Assembly: GCF_029991245.1 (NCBI RefSeq)
Contig: NZ_JAIVFO010000021.1
Location: 1-41,180 of the forward strand
Length of the DNA stretch: 41,180 nucleotides
Reading direction: 5' to 3'
Source of the DNA: Xanthobacter autotrophicus
GTDB taxonomy: Bacteria > Pseudomonadota > Alphaproteobacteria > Rhizobiales > Xanthobacteraceae
The translations under genes were made by a program, and so were the position numbers. Shown here piece by piece: positions 8,942-17,518 of this stretch. The notes under the pieces were generated by a model that made no database searches, was not told the DNA's origin, and worked only from the letters and a program-made list of their open reading frames with translations. Within the stretch, counting starts at the first letter, position 1, and each line of letters starts with the position of its first letter.

Positions 8942-11900
8942 TGGCCCTCAACGTCTCCGCCTGGGCGATCCGCAAGCCGGTCCCCTCCCTCGTCTTCTTC
9001 TTCATCCTTGTGGTGCTGGGCATCGTGCACTTCCGCGGCCTGCCGGTAACGCAGATGCCGAACATCGACGTGCCCATCGTCATGGTCACGGTCACCCAGT
9101 CCGGCGCCGCGCCGAGCGAGCTGGAAACCCAGGTGACCAAGAAGGTGGAAAACGCCATCGCCGGCGTCTCCGGGGTCAAGCACATCACCTCCTCCATCTC
9201 GGAGGGCGCCAGCATCACCACGGTGGAATTCCATCTGGAGACGCTGGTGGACCGCGCGGTGAACGACACCCGCGACGCGGTCACCAAGATCCGCCAGGAC
9301 CTGCCGCGCTCCATCGACGAGCCGCAGGTGCAGCGGGTGGACATCGAGGGCCTGCCCATCGTCACCTATGCGGTGTCCTCTCCCAACATGACCACGGAGG
9401 AACTCTCCTGGTTCGTGGACGACACCATCGCCCGCGCCCTCCAGGGCGTGCGCGGGGTGGCGCAGGTGAAGCGGCAGGGCGGCGTGGACCGGGAGATCCG
9501 CATCGCCCTCGACCCCGACCGGTTGATGGCCCTGGGCATCACCGCCGCCGAGGTGAGCCGGCAGCTGCGCGCCACCAATCTCGACGTGTCCGGCGGGCGC
9601 GGCGAGGTGGGCACGCAGGAGCAGTCCATCCGCACGCTGGCCGGCGCCACCACCATGGAAAGCCTCGCCGAGACCCGCATCGTGCTGTCCAACGGCCGCT
9701 TCGTGCGCCTCGGCGACCTCGGCCAGGTGGTCGACGGCGCCGCCGAGCAGCGCGTGTTCGCGCGCCTCGACGGCAAGAGCGTGGTGGCCTTCGGCGTCTA
9801 CCGCGCCAAGGGCTTCTCCGACGTGACGGTCTATGACCGAGTGAACGAGGACCTTGAACGGCTCAAGGCCGCCAACCCCGGCATCACCGTTACCGAGATC
9901 GACACCACGGTCCGCTTCACCAAGTCGGACTACCAGTCGGCCATGCACACGCTGATCGAGGGCGCCATCCTCGCGGTGATCGTGGTGTTCCTGTTCCTGC
10001 GCGACGTGCGGGCGACGCTGATCACGGCGCTCGCCATCCCCTTGTCCATCCTGCCCACCTTCTGGGTCATGGACATGCTGGGCTTCTCCCTGAACGCGGT
10101 GAGCCTGCTCGCCATCACGCTGGTCACCGGCATCCTGGTGGACGACGCCATCGTGGAGATCGAGAACATCGTGCGCCACATGCGCATGGGCAAATCGCCC
10201 TATCGCGCGGCCATCGAGGCGGCGGACGAGATCGGCCTCGCGGTGGTGGCGACCACCCTCACCATCGCCGCCGTGTTCGCCCCGGTGTCCTTCATGGGCG
10301 GCATCGCCGGGCAGTATTTCAAGCAGTTCGGCCTGACGGTGGCCATCGCGGTGCTGTTCTCTCTGGCGGTGGCGCGGCTCATCACCCCGCTGGTGGCGGC
10401 CTATTTCCTGCGCGACACCGGCCACCGGGAAGCCGGCGACGGGCCGGTGATGCGGGGCTATGTGCGCCTGCTGTCGTGGTCGGTGCGGCACCGCTTCGCC
10501 ACCATCGGCATGGGCATCGCCATCTTCATCGGCACCATCTTCCTCTCCAGCCTGCTGCCGTCCGGCTTCCTGCCCACCAACGACATTTCCCGCGCCCTGC
10601 TCTCGGTGGAACTGCCGCCGGGCACCACGCTGGCCGAGACCCAGAAGGTGTCCGACGACATCACCCGCACCCTGCTGAAGCTGCCGGAGGTGAGGAGCGT
10701 CTATGCCACCGCCGGCTCCGGCGGCTCGGGCGGCCTGTCGCTCACCGCCGGCGAGGTGCGCAAGGCGCAGATCGTCATCAACCTGAAGCCCCGCGCCGAG
10801 CGCGACATGGACCAGAAGGCGTTCGAGACCGCATTCTCGCGCACGCTTGCCGCCATTCCCGACGCGCGCTTCTCCTGGAGCCAGAACGGGCAGAACACCC
10901 AGCGCGGCTTCCAGGTGGTGCTCTCCGGCAATGACGGGGCGGCGGTGGAGGATGCAGGCGTCGCGCTCGAAAAGGACATCCGCGCCCATGTGCCGGAGCT
11001 GGCCAACGTGGTCTCCTCGGCGGCGCTGGACCGGCCGGAAATCCGCATCGTGCCCAAGCTCGACGAGGCGGCGGAGCTGGGGGTCTCGGTGGACACCATC
11101 GCCGAGACCGTGCGCATCGCCACCATCGGCGACATTTCCGCCAACCTCGCCAAGTTCTCGGCCAAGGACCGGCAGATCGACATCCGCGTGCAGCTCGACG
11201 AGAAGGCCCGCACCAGCCTTGCCACCTTCGACGCGCTGAAGGTGCCCACGGGGGCGGGCGGCGCGGTGCCGCTCTCGGCGGTGGCGGACGTGCGCTTCGG
11301 CAAGGGCCCCACCGCGCTCGACCGCTACGACCGCGCCCGGCGCATCGCGGTGGAGGCGGACCTCGTGGGCGAGACCCCGCTGGGCGACGCCCTCGCCCGG
11401 GTGAAGGCCCTGCCCACGGCGCAAAGCCTGCCCGCCGGCGTCACCCTGAAGGAGGCCGGCGACGCCGAGATCATGGAGGAGGTGAACACCGGCTTCGCCA
11501 TGGCCATGGCCGCCGGCCTGATGCTGGTGCTGGCGGTGCTTGTGCTGCTGTTCCACGACCTGCTCCAGCCCATCACCATCCTGGTGTCGCTGCCGCTGAG
11601 CGTGGGCGGCGCCTTCATCGCCCTGCTCATCACCGGCAATTCGGTGTCCATGCCGGTGATCATCGGCTTCCTGATGCTCATGGGCATCGTGACCAAGAAC
11701 GCCATCCTGCTGGTGGACTTCGCCATCGAGGCCATGCACCAGGGCGTGGACCGCACCACCGCCCTCATCGAGGCGGGGCGCAAGCGGGCGCAGCCCATCG
11801 TCATGACCACCATCGCCATGGTGGCGGGCATGGTGCCCTCGGCCTTGGCGCTGGGCGAAGGCGGCGCCTTCCGCGCGCCCATGGCCATCGCGGTCATCGG

Positions 11901-12090
11901 CGGCCTCATCACCTCGACGCTGCTGTCGCTGGTGTTCGTGCCGGCGGTGTTCTCGGTGATGGACGATCTGAGCCACATCCTCGGGCGCATCTTCGGCCGC
12001 TTCATCGGCGCCAGGGACGAGCCCGGAGACCACCACTCCGGAACCGCCCCGCCCCACGCGAGCCCGGGCCTGCCGCGCGCGGCGGAATAA
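8941..12090 (+). CDS. RND family efflux permease (HAE1/AcrB-like)
   Basis: This 1049-aa inner-membrane protein is a drug/proton antiporter of the RND superfamily. It shows the family layout: TM1 at about residues 12-30, a large periplasmic loop (QMPNIDVPIVMVTV, then GASITTVEFHLE), six central membrane segments, a second loop, and the final six segments. The proton-relay acidic pair is at D401-D402 in LVTGILVDDAIVEIEN, and the partner lysine is near K919 in LMGIVTKNAILLVDF. Length matches AcrB/MexB. There is no outer-membrane factor gene beside it, so a shared TolC-like protein is presumably used. Substrates cannot be read from sequence. Confidence 0.93.
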   Translation: MALNVSAWAIRKPVPSLVFFFILVVLGIVHFRGLPVTQMPNIDVPIVMVTVTQSGAAPSELETQVTKKVENAIAGVSGVKHITSSISEGASITTVEFHLETLVDRAVNDTRDAVTKIRQDLPRSIDEPQVQRVDIEGLPIVTYAVSSPNMTTEELSWFVDDTIARALQGVRGVAQVKRQGGVDREIRIALDPDRLMALGITAAEVSRQLRATNLDVSGGRGEVGTQEQSIRTLAGATTMESLAETRIVLSNGRFVRLGDLGQVVDGAAEQRVFARLDGKSVVAFGVYRAKGFSDVTVYDRVNEDLERLKAANPGITVTEIDTTVRFTKSDYQSAMHTLIEGAILAVIVVFLFLRDVRATLITALAIPLSILPTFWVMDMLGFSLNAVSLLAITLVTGILVDDAIVEIENIVRHMRMGKSPYRAAIEAADEIGLAVVATTLTIAAVFAPVSFMGGIAGQYFKQFGLTVAIAVLFSLAVARLITPLVAAYFLRDTGHREAGDGPVMRGYVRLLSWSVRHRFATIGMGIAIFIGTIFLSSLLPSGFLPTNDISRALLSVELPPGTTLAETQKVSDDITRTLLKLPEVRSVYATAGSGGSGGLSLTAGEVRKAQIVINLKPRAERDMDQKAFETAFSRTLAAIPDARFSWSQNGQNTQRGFQVVLSGNDGAAVEDAGVALEKDIRAHVPELANVVSSAALDRPEIRIVPKLDEAAELGVSVDTIAETVRIATIGDISANLAKFSAKDRQIDIRVQLDEKARTSLATFDALKVPTGAGGAVPLSAVADVRFGKGPTALDRYDRARRIAVEADLVGETPLGDALARVKALPTAQSLPAGVTLKEAGDAEIMEEVNTGFAMAMAAGLMLVLAVLVLLFHDLLQPITILVSLPLSVGGAFIALLITGNSVSMPVIIGFLMLMGIVTKNAILLVDFAIEAMHQGVDRTTALIEAGRKRAQPIVMTTIAMVAGMVPSALALGEGGAFRAPMAIAVIGGLITSTLLSLVFVPAVFSVMDDLSHILGRIFGRFIGARDEPGDHHSGTAPPHASPGLPRAAE

Positions 12091-12140
12091 ACCCGGACGC
12101 ATGACCCCAAGGGCAGGACACCAGGGGCATGAACCCAGTC

Positions 12141-12162
12141 GGGGCGGGAGAGATCCCGCCCC
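12141..12162 (+). terminator. Hairpin at the end of the RND operon
   Basis: GGGGCGGGA and TCCCGCCCC form a perfect 9-bp stem around a GAGA loop, 50 bp after the pump stop. The T-run is missing, so it is a terminator candidate only. Confidence 0.5.
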
Positions 12163-12182
12163 GCTTGACTCGCGCCATCTCC

Positions 12183-12217
12183 TGTACGATTCAGTACATA
12201 ATTGACTGATCAGTACA
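12183..12217. promoter_or_regulatory. Operator-like cluster upstream of the DUF1348 gene
   Basis: TGTAC and GTACA flank six bases (12183-12198). TCAGTACA occurs twice in direct orientation at 12191-12198 and 12210-12217. ACTGATCAGT (12205-12214) is a perfect palindrome. A TTGACT -35-like box lies at 12165-12170. The ATG follows 10 bp later. The likely ligand is the TetR protein encoded at 12766. Confidence 0.6.
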
Positions 12218-12227
12218 GGAAAAGATC

Positions 12228-12695
12228 ATGAGCCAGCGCCCACCCCTGCCCCCCTTCACCGTGGAGACCGCCGCCCAGAAGGCGCGCCTCGCCGAAGACG
12301 CATGGAACAGCCGCGACCCCGAGCGGGTCTCCCTCGCCTATACCCCCGACAGCCATTGGCGGAACCGCTCGGATTTCCTGGTGGGCCGGCCGGCCATCGT
12401 CGCCTACCTGACCGCCAAGTGGCAGAAGGAGCAGGACTATCGGCTCATCAAGGAACTCTGGGGCCTCAACGACGACCGCATCGCCGTGCGCTTCCAGTAC
12501 GAGTGGCACGATGCGGATGGGGCGTGGTACCGCTCCTACGGTAACGAGCAGTGGGAATTCGACGAGAACGGGCTGATGCGCCGGCGCGAGGCCTCCATCA
12601 ACGATGTGGCCATCCGCGAGAGCGAGCGGCGCTTCCTGTGGCCGCTGGGTCCGCGCCCGGCCGACCATCCCGGCCTCACGGAGCTGGGCATGTGA
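12228..12695 (+). CDS. DUF1348 family (NTF2-like/SnoaL-fold) protein
   Basis: This 155-aa protein belongs to the DUF1348 group of NTF2-like cone-fold proteins. The recognisable parts are [42 protein letters not shown], the [14 protein letters not shown] helix and the C-terminal [15 protein letters not shown]. The fold is used by isomerases, cyclases and dehydratases, but no function is assigned to this family that I know of. Cytosolic location is expected, as no signal peptide is seen. It is followed by a TetR gene on the same strand and preceded by a cluster of palindromes, so the pair looks like a small self-regulated stress or detoxification unit. That role is inference. Confidence 0.88.
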   Translation: MSQRPPLPPFTVETAAQKARLAEDAWNSRDPERVSLAYTPDSHWRNRSDFLVGRPAIVAYLTAKWQKEQDYRLIKELWGLNDDRIAVRFQYEWHDADGAWYRSYGNEQWEFDENGLMRRREASINDVAIRESERRFLWPLGPRPADHPGLTELGM

Positions 12696-12746
12696 GCTTC
12701 AGGGTGTGAGCTTCAGGGTGTGAGCTTCAGGGTGTGACCTGCAGGG
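12691..12746. repeat. 14-bp tandem repeat, four units
   Basis: The unit TGTGAGCTTCAGGG is present three times without change (12691-12704, 12705-12718, 12719-12732), then once with two changes (12733-12746). The first unit contains the last bases and TGA stop of the DUF1348 gene, and the array lies just before the TetR ribosome site. Confidence 0.95.
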
Positions 12747-12765
12747 ACAGGGACAAAGGACCGCC

Positions 12766-13350
12766 ATGGCACGGACGGTGAGCGAGCGCGCGGACATCCT
12801 GCCCCTGTTGGGCGAGGTGTTCCGCGAGCACGGCTTCGAGGGGGCGAGCCTTGCCCACATCACCGCCCGCACCGGGCTGGGCAAGGGCAGCCTCTATCAC
12901 TTCTTCCCCGGCGGGAAGGAGGAGATGGCGGCCGCCGTGTTGGCGGATATCGACCTGTGGTTCGAGACCAACGTGTTCGCGCCGCTGCGAACCGAAGAGG
13001 ACGGCGCCGCCGCCATCCACGAGATGCTGGCCCGCACCGACGCCTATTTCCGCTCCGGCCGGCGGGTGTGCCTGGTGGGCGTGTTTGCCCTGGGCGAGGT
13101 GCGCGACCGCTTCTCGCAGGCGGTGCAGAGCTATTTCGCCCGCTGGCGGGAGGCGCTGGCCGGCGCGCTGATCCGGATCGGCCATCCGGCAACGGTGGCG
13201 GGCGAGGAGGCCGAGGACGCGGTGCTCGCCATCCAGGGCGCCCTGGTGCTGGCTCGCGCGCTGGACGACGACGCCGTCTTCACCCGTACCCTGGCGCGGC
13301 TGGAACGGCGCCTGCTGCAGGGTCTTGGCGGGCCGTCCGATCCAAACTAA
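12766..13350 (+). CDS. TetR/AcrR-family transcriptional regulator
   Basis: This 194-aa repressor-type protein has an N-terminal helix-turn-helix at about residues 7-55, with EVFREHGFEGASLAHITARTGLGKGSLYHFFPGGKEEM. The C-terminal domain (KEEMAAAVLADIDLWFE, then RVCLVGVFALG and an AIQGALVLARAL helix) resembles the group of TetR regulators paired with small oxidoreductase or NTF2-like genes. It starts at the ATG at 12766 behind AAAGGA. It probably binds the palindromic region at 12183-12217 and controls the DUF1348 gene and itself. The stop is directly followed by the metNIQ promoter region. Family is certain, ligand unknown. Confidence 0.9.
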   Translation: MARTVSERADILPLLGEVFREHGFEGASLAHITARTGLGKGSLYHFFPGGKEEMAAAVLADIDLWFETNVFAPLRTEEDGAAAIHEMLARTDAYFRSGRRVCLVGVFALGEVRDRFSQAVQSYFARWREALAGALIRIGHPATVAGEEAEDAVLAIQGALVLARALDDDAVFTRTLARLERRLLQGLGGPSDPN

Positions 13351-13372
13351 ATTCATCGGATTAATAACAGAC

Positions 13373-13401
13373 TTGACGCGTTCGATAAAGAGAACGATAT
13401 T
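13373..13401 (+). promoter_or_regulatory. Promoter and operator-like repeat for metNIQ
   Basis: TTGACG (13373-13378) and GATATT (13396-13401) are spaced by 17 bp, a plausible sigma-70 promoter. The inverted repeat CGTTC (13379-13383) / GAACG (13392-13396) sits in the spacer, where a bound repressor would block RNA polymerase. The leader from the predicted start to the metN GTG would be about 220 nt. Confidence 0.55.
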
Positions 13402-13438
13402 GGGCCGGAACATTGCCCCATCACGGACGGGCGTCGCC

Positions 13439-13456
13439 ATGATGATGTGTCGCTGA
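13439..13456 (+). CDS. Candidate leader peptide MMMCR upstream of metNIQ
   Basis: A five-codon frame (ATG ATG ATG TGT CGC, then TGA) lies in the metNIQ leader, preceded at a suitable distance by the purine-rich GGACGGG (13425-13431). Three Met codons and one Cys codon ahead of a methionine-uptake operon suggest that its translation could sense methionine, cysteine or their charged tRNAs. It is far too short for codon statistics, so translation is inference. Confidence 0.4.
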   Translation: MMMCR

Positions 13457-13483
13457 GAGCAGCTGGAACCCGCCGGAACGCAC

Positions 13484-13536
13484 AGCTTGTTGAAGCTCTT
13501 GCGGACCCGTGGTTGCCACGTCGTCCCTGAAACGTG
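13484..13536 (+). promoter_or_regulatory. Stem-loops in the metNIQ leader
   Basis: Three potential hairpins follow the leader frame: AGCTT/AAGCT with a GTTG-type loop (13484-13497), CGTGG/CCACG with a 3-nt loop (13508-13520), and CACGT/ACGTG (13518-13522 with 13532-13536). The last two share bases 13518-13520 and so cannot both form. This layout would suit attenuation or start-site masking. I do not see the conserved cores of the SAM riboswitch classes I can recall. Confidence 0.4.
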
Positions 13537-13629
13537 ACGCTCGCCTTCATTCGCGCACCCCTTCCGCCGTCTTGCGTGCCAGGACAAGGGGACCGGTCTA
13601 GCGAACAGGCGGCAAGCCCGGAGCCTCCC

Positions 13630-14754
13630 GTGAACGCCCCACTCATCCTATCGGCGGATCAAGTGCAGACCCCCTCCCCCGCCTCGCCAGCCCCGGACCC
13701 GACAGTCGCGCGCCCCATCATCCGCTTCGAGAAGGTGGCGAAGATCTTTGCCGCGCGCGGCAGCAACGCGCAGGTCGCCGCCCTCTCCGACATCACGCTG
13801 GACGTGCCGGAAGGCGCCATCCTCGGCGTCATCGGCCGGTCGGGCGCGGGCAAGTCCACCCTCATCCGCCTCGTCAACGGGCTGGAACGGGCCACCTCCG
13901 GCCGCGTCACCGTGGACGGGGTGGACATCAGCGCCCTGGACGAGAAGGCGCTGCGCGCCGAGCGCCGCTCCATCGGCATGATCTTCCAGCATTTCAACCT
14001 GTTGGCGCGCCGCACCGCCTTCGACAACGTGGCCCTGCCGCTGGAGATCGCCGGCGTGCCCGGCCGCGAGATCAAGGCCCGCGTGGAGCCCCTGCTGGAT
14101 CTGGTGGGCCTCTCCGACAAGCGCGACCGCTACCCCGCCGAATTGTCCGGCGGGCAGAAGCAGCGCGTGGGCATCGCCCGGGCGCTGGCCACCCGGCCCC
14201 GCGTGCTGCTCTCGGACGAAGCCACCTCGGCCCTCGACCCCGAGACCACGAACCAGATCCTCGCCCTGCTGCGCAAGGTGAATGCCGAACTCAACCTCAC
14301 CGTGCTGCTCATCACCCACGAGATGGCGGTGATCAAGGCGGTGGCCGACCGGGTGGCGGTGATCGACGGCGGCCGCATCGTGGAGGAAGGCGCCACCTAC
14401 TCCGTCTTCGCCGCGCCGCAGCACGCCACCACCCGTTCCTTCCTCTCCGCCCTCACCGGCCAGAGCCTGCCGCCGGAACTGGCCAACCGCCTGAAACCCG
14501 AGCCGGCAGAAGGCCGCGACGCGGTGCTGCGCATCGTCTTCACCGGCACCCATGCCACCGATCCGGTGCTGTCGCGGGTGTCGCGGCTGCTGTCGGTGGA
14601 TGTGAACATCATCCAGGCGCAGGTGGACGAGATCGCCGGCGCGCCCTTCGGCGTCATCATCGTCTCGGTCCCCGGCGATGCCGCCACCGTCTCGGCGGTG
14701 GTCAATGCGGTGGAACGGCTTCATCTGTCGGCGGAGGTGCTCGGCTATGTTTGA
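13630..14754 (+). CDS. metN: Methionine ABC transporter ATP-binding protein MetN
   Basis: MetN is the ATPase of the MetNIQ importer for D/L-methionine at the inner membrane. I start it at the GTG at 13630 (374 aa), which has GGAG six bases upstream; an in-frame GTG at 13534 would add 32 unlikely residues. Walker A is GRSGAGKST (69-77), the Q-loop is FQHFN near 119, the ABC signature is LSGGQKQR (172-179), Walker B is VLLSDEATS (192-200), and the switch histidine is H230. The C-terminal NIL domain (about residues 295-374), the methionine-binding domain that gives trans-inhibition, is present. Its last 8 bp overlap metI. Confidence 0.95.
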   Translation: MNAPLILSADQVQTPSPASPAPDPTVARPIIRFEKVAKIFAARGSNAQVAALSDITLDVPEGAILGVIGRSGAGKSTLIRLVNGLERATSGRVTVDGVDISALDEKALRAERRSIGMIFQHFNLLARRTAFDNVALPLEIAGVPGREIKARVEPLLDLVGLSDKRDRYPAELSGGQKQRVGIARALATRPRVLLSDEATSALDPETTNQILALLRKVNAELNLTVLLITHEMAVIKAVADRVAVIDGGRIVEEGATYSVFAAPQHATTRSFLSALTGQSLPPELANRLKPEPAEGRDAVLRIVFTGTHATDPVLSRVSRLLSVDVNIIQAQVDEIAGAPFGVIIVSVPGDAATVSAVVNAVERLHLSAEVLGYV

Positions 14755-15433
14755 TCTCAGCTTCGGCCTGCTGCCGCCCGCCATCGTCGACCTGATCATC
14801 GATGCGACCCGGCAAACCCTTTACATGGTTGCGGTTTCCGGCGTTCTGGGCACCCTGGCGGGACTGCCGCTGGGGGTCTTCCTCGCCACCAGCCGCAAGG
14901 GCGAATTGTTTGCCGCGCCGCTTGCCAACCATGTGCTCGGCCTGGTGGTGAATGCGGCGCGCTCCACCCCCTTCATCATCCTGGTGGTGGCCATCATCCC
15001 CTTCACCCGGCTGGTGGCGGGCACCTCCATCGGCACCAATGCGGCCATCGTGCCGCTCACGGTGGCCGCCGCGCCGTTCATCGCCCGCCTCATCGAGGCG
15101 GCGATCCGCGAGGTGGATCAAGGGCTTGTGGAAGCTGCCCGGGCCATGGGCGCCAGCCCCCTCCAGATCGTCGCCAAGGTGCTGCTGCCCGAGGCGCTGC
15201 CGGCCATCACGCTGGCCCTTACGCTGGCGGCGGTGTCGCTGCTCGGCTACTCCGCCATGGTGGGCGCGGTGGGCGGCGGGGGGCTGGGCGACCTCGGTAT
15301 CCGCTTCGGCTACCAGCGCTTCATGCCGGAGGTGATGGCGGCGGTGGTCATCGTGCTCATCCTGCTGGTGCAGGGGGTGCAGACGCTGGGCGACCTAATC
15401 GCCCGCCGCCTCGACAAGCGCAGCCGCTCCTGA
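14747..15433 (+). CDS. metI: Methionine ABC transporter permease MetI
   Basis: MetI forms the membrane channel of the methionine importer. The ATG at 14747 overlaps the end of metN and gives 228 aa, the usual length for MetI. Five membrane segments are visible, near residues 18-45, 55-80, 85-110, 145-170 and 195-218. The cytoplasmic coupling helix that contacts MetN is [42 protein letters not shown] and the C-terminal [17 protein letters not shown] are typical of MetI. It is translated together with metN and followed by metQ after 33 bp. Confidence 0.95.
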   Translation: MFDLSFGLLPPAIVDLIIDATRQTLYMVAVSGVLGTLAGLPLGVFLATSRKGELFAAPLANHVLGLVVNAARSTPFIILVVAIIPFTRLVAGTSIGTNAAIVPLTVAAAPFIARLIEAAIREVDQGLVEAARAMGASPLQIVAKVLLPEALPAITLALTLAAVSLLGYSAMVGAVGGGGLGDLGIRFGYQRFMPEVMAAVVIVLILLVQGVQTLGDLIARRLDKRSRS

Positions 15434-15466
15434 ACTTCACACCATCTTCACTGCACGGAGACTTCC

Positions 15467-16255
15467 ATGAAAGCCCTCGCGACAGCTGGCGCGCTCGCCC
15501 TCGCGCTTGCCGCCGGCCTCTTCACCGCGGCGTCCGCCGAGACCATCAAGGTCGGCGTCACCCCCGGCCCCCACGCCCAGATTTTGGAGAAGGTGAAGGC
15601 CGAGGCCGCGAAAAAAGGCCTTGATATCAAGGTGATCGAGTTCTCGGACTATGTGGTGCCCAACGCCGCGCTGGCCTCCGGCGACCTGGAGGCGAATGCG
15701 TTCCAGCACCAGCCCTACCTCGACAACCAGATCAAGGACCGCGGCTACAAGATCGTGCCCGTGGGCCTGACGGTGAACTTCCCCATCGGCGTCTATTCGA
15801 CGAAGTACAAGAGCTTCGACCAGATTCCGGCCGGCGCATCGATCGGTATTCCGAACGATCCCACCAACGGCGGGCGCGTCCTGCTGCTGCTGGCCGACAA
15901 GGGCATCATCAAGCTGAAGGACGGCATCGGGGTGAAGGCCTCGGTGGTGGACGTGGTGGAGAACCCGAAAAAGCTCAAGTTCGTGGAGATCGACGCCGCC
16001 CAGCTGCCGCGCTCCCTGCCGGATCTGGCCGCCGCCGGCATCAACACCAATTATGCCAAGGAAGCCGGCCTCGATCCGGTGAAGGACCCCATCCTGCGCG
16101 AAGAGCCCAAGGGGCCTTACGTGAACATCATCGCGGTGCGGGCCGAAGACAAGGACAAGCCCTGGGTGAAGACTTTGGTGGAGACCTACCAGTCCCCCGA
16201 GACCAAGACCTTCATCCTGGAGACCTTCAAGGGCGCCGTGCTGCCGAGCTGGTGA
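15467..16255 (+). CDS. metQ: Methionine ABC transporter substrate-binding protein MetQ
   Basis: MetQ (NlpA family) captures methionine outside the inner membrane and delivers it to MetI. The 262-aa product has a signal peptide of about 24 residues ending in TAASA, cleaved before ETIKVGVTPGPH. There is no cysteine in the signal region, so unlike the classical E. coli lipoprotein this one should be a free periplasmic protein. Family blocks are VGVTPGPHAQILE, EFSDYVVPNAAL, EANAFQHQPYLD and IPNDPTNGGRVLLLL. The start has CGGAG upstream. It is the last gene of the metNIQ operon and runs into convergent tam with only 13 bp between stops. Confidence 0.94.
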   Translation: MKALATAGALALALAAGLFTAASAETIKVGVTPGPHAQILEKVKAEAAKKGLDIKVIEFSDYVVPNAALASGDLEANAFQHQPYLDNQIKDRGYKIVPVGLTVNFPIGVYSTKYKSFDQIPAGASIGIPNDPTNGGRVLLLLADKGIIKLKDGIGVKASVVDVVENPKKLKFVEIDAAQLPRSLPDLAAAGINTNYAKEAGLDPVKDPILREEPKGPYVNIIAVRAEDKDKPWVKTLVETYQSPETKTFILETFKGAVLPSW

Positions 16256-16268
16256 ACGCGCGCCGGCT

Positions 16269-17042
16269 TTACTTCACCACCACCATGAACAGCCGCGGGA
16301 AGGCCAGCAACACCTTGCCGTCCACCCGCGGCCGATAGAGATCGGCGAGCCGCGCCGCATAATCCTCCAGGAACTGCGCGCGCTCGTCGCCTTCCAGCGG
16401 ACTGAGGAAGGGGCGCAGGCCGGTGCCCTTCAGCCACTCCACGATGGCCGAAATCCCGTCCAGGGGATGGTTGTAGATGGTGTGCCAGATGTCCACGCGC
16501 GTGGCGTGGGGCGCCAGCATATTGTAGTAGCCGCCGGGCTCCGGCAGCACCGCCCGGGCGCGGGTGGCATCGGAAAGCTGGTCCGCCCAGGGGCCGGACA
16601 TGGCCGATTCCCGCATGGCCACATGGGACGGCTCGTCCAGATTGTCCGGCATCTGCACCGCCAGCACGCCGCCCGGGGCCAGCATCGATACCAGCCGCGG
16701 CAGCAGCACCGCATGGTCGGGCACCCATTGCAGCACCGCGTTGGCGAAGATGAGGTCCGCCGGCTTGTCCAGCGTGAAGGTGGAAGCGTCGCCGGTCTCG
16801 AAGCGGGCGGCCGGCAGGCGCTGCCGGGCGCCCGCCAGCATGTCCGGCGAGGTGTCGAGCCCCAGCACCTCGGCGCCGGGAAAGCGCTCCGCCAGAAGCT
16901 GGGTGGAATTGCCGGGGCCGCAGCCGAGATCCACCACGAAGGCGGCATCCGCAAGGGGCACCTGCGCCAGCAGATCGCGGGACGGGCGGGTGCGCTCGTC
17001 CTCGAACTTGAGATACTGGCGGGCATTCCAATCGGCTGGCAT
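16269..17042 (-). CDS. tam: Trans-aconitate 2-methyltransferase
   Basis: Tam uses S-adenosylmethionine to methylate trans-aconitate, removing this spontaneous by-product that inhibits the citric acid cycle. The 257-aa protein starts [20 protein letters not shown], a stretch specific to this family. It has the SAM-binding motif [12 protein letters not shown] (about residues 36-47), the acidic strand GLDTSPDML and the motif [11 protein letters not shown]. The C-terminal half has [21 protein letters not shown] and LFMVVVK. Length is normal (about 255 aa). It is a lone gene convergent with metQ and needs no signal peptide. Confidence 0.92.
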   Translation of the reverse strand: MPADWNARQYLKFEDERTRPSRDLLAQVPLADAAFVVDLGCGPGNSTQLLAERFPGAEVLGLDTSPDMLAGARQRLPAARFETGDASTFTLDKPADLIFANAVLQWVPDHAVLLPRLVSMLAPGGVLAVQMPDNLDEPSHVAMRESAMSGPWADQLSDATRARAVLPEPGGYYNMLAPHATRVDIWHTIYNHPLDGISAIVEWLKGTGLRPFLSPLEGDERAQFLEDYAARLADLYRPRVDGKVLLAFPRLFMVVVK

Positions 17043-17483
17043 GGATCACCTTCCCTTGAGCCGGATGCGCCGCCCGGGCTGATCGAGCCCCGAGGCGAAT
17101 CCGGTCCTGATCTTAGCAAAGTGAGCGGCCCGGTCAGGCGGGAAAAGCGGGGAAGATGGCGGCCATGCCAATGGCGGGGGGACGCCTGGCTCAGCGGCCC
17201 TCAGCTGGGGCGCGACCATGACGGGTTCGCCCGCGACCGGGTGCGACGCCGGACGCCAGAGTTCTGGAGGGAAATGAAAATGAAGCCGCCGGGTCCACCC
17301 GCGCAACCCGGGGACCACGGGAAGAATGGTCTTTCAGCGCATCAGGCCATGCGCCATGCCGATCCGGAACATGGGTCCGTGCCTGGCCTTGCCGGTGGCT
17401 TGCCACATGCCGGATGGGTAATCAAAGGGTTGGCAGCCTGCGAAGGCACCGGAACCATATCACCAAACGACACCCGGAAGGGT
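17043..17483. other. Intergenic stretch between tam and glnII
   Basis: About 440 bp lie between the start of tam and the glnII terminator. I find no family-like frame, tRNA or long repeat. A frame from an ATG at 17274 has a good ribosome site (GGAGGG) but runs through the terminator into antisense glnII and resembles nothing I know. The tam promoter must be here; no clear -35/-10 pair stands out. Confidence 0.5.
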
Positions 17484-17510
17484 GCCACGGCGCGCAGGAC
17501 GCGCCGTGGC
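17484..17510 (-). terminator. glnII terminator hairpin
   Basis: GCCACGGCGCG (17484-17494) and CGCGCCGTGGC (17500-17510) form a perfect 11-bp stem with a 5-nt loop, 8 bp beyond the glnII stop. The T-run is poor on the minus strand, so the mechanism is uncertain. Confidence 0.65.
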
Positions 17511-17518
17511 TTTCAAGA

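Noticed and set aside
8746-12102. An 1118-codon open frame on the minus strand across the RND pump
   Set aside because: It is exactly antisense to a clear RND permease, is rich in His, Asp, Gly and Arg with no domain, and is explained by GC-rich codon bias in the real gene.
13457-13629. SAM-II or other known SAM riboswitch in the metN leader
   Set aside because: I looked for the conserved cores I remember and did not find them; a covariance-model search would settle it.
13648-14799. A 383-codon minus-strand open frame opposite metN
   Set aside because: It is antisense to a textbook ABC ATPase and has only repetitive Gly/Asp/His composition.
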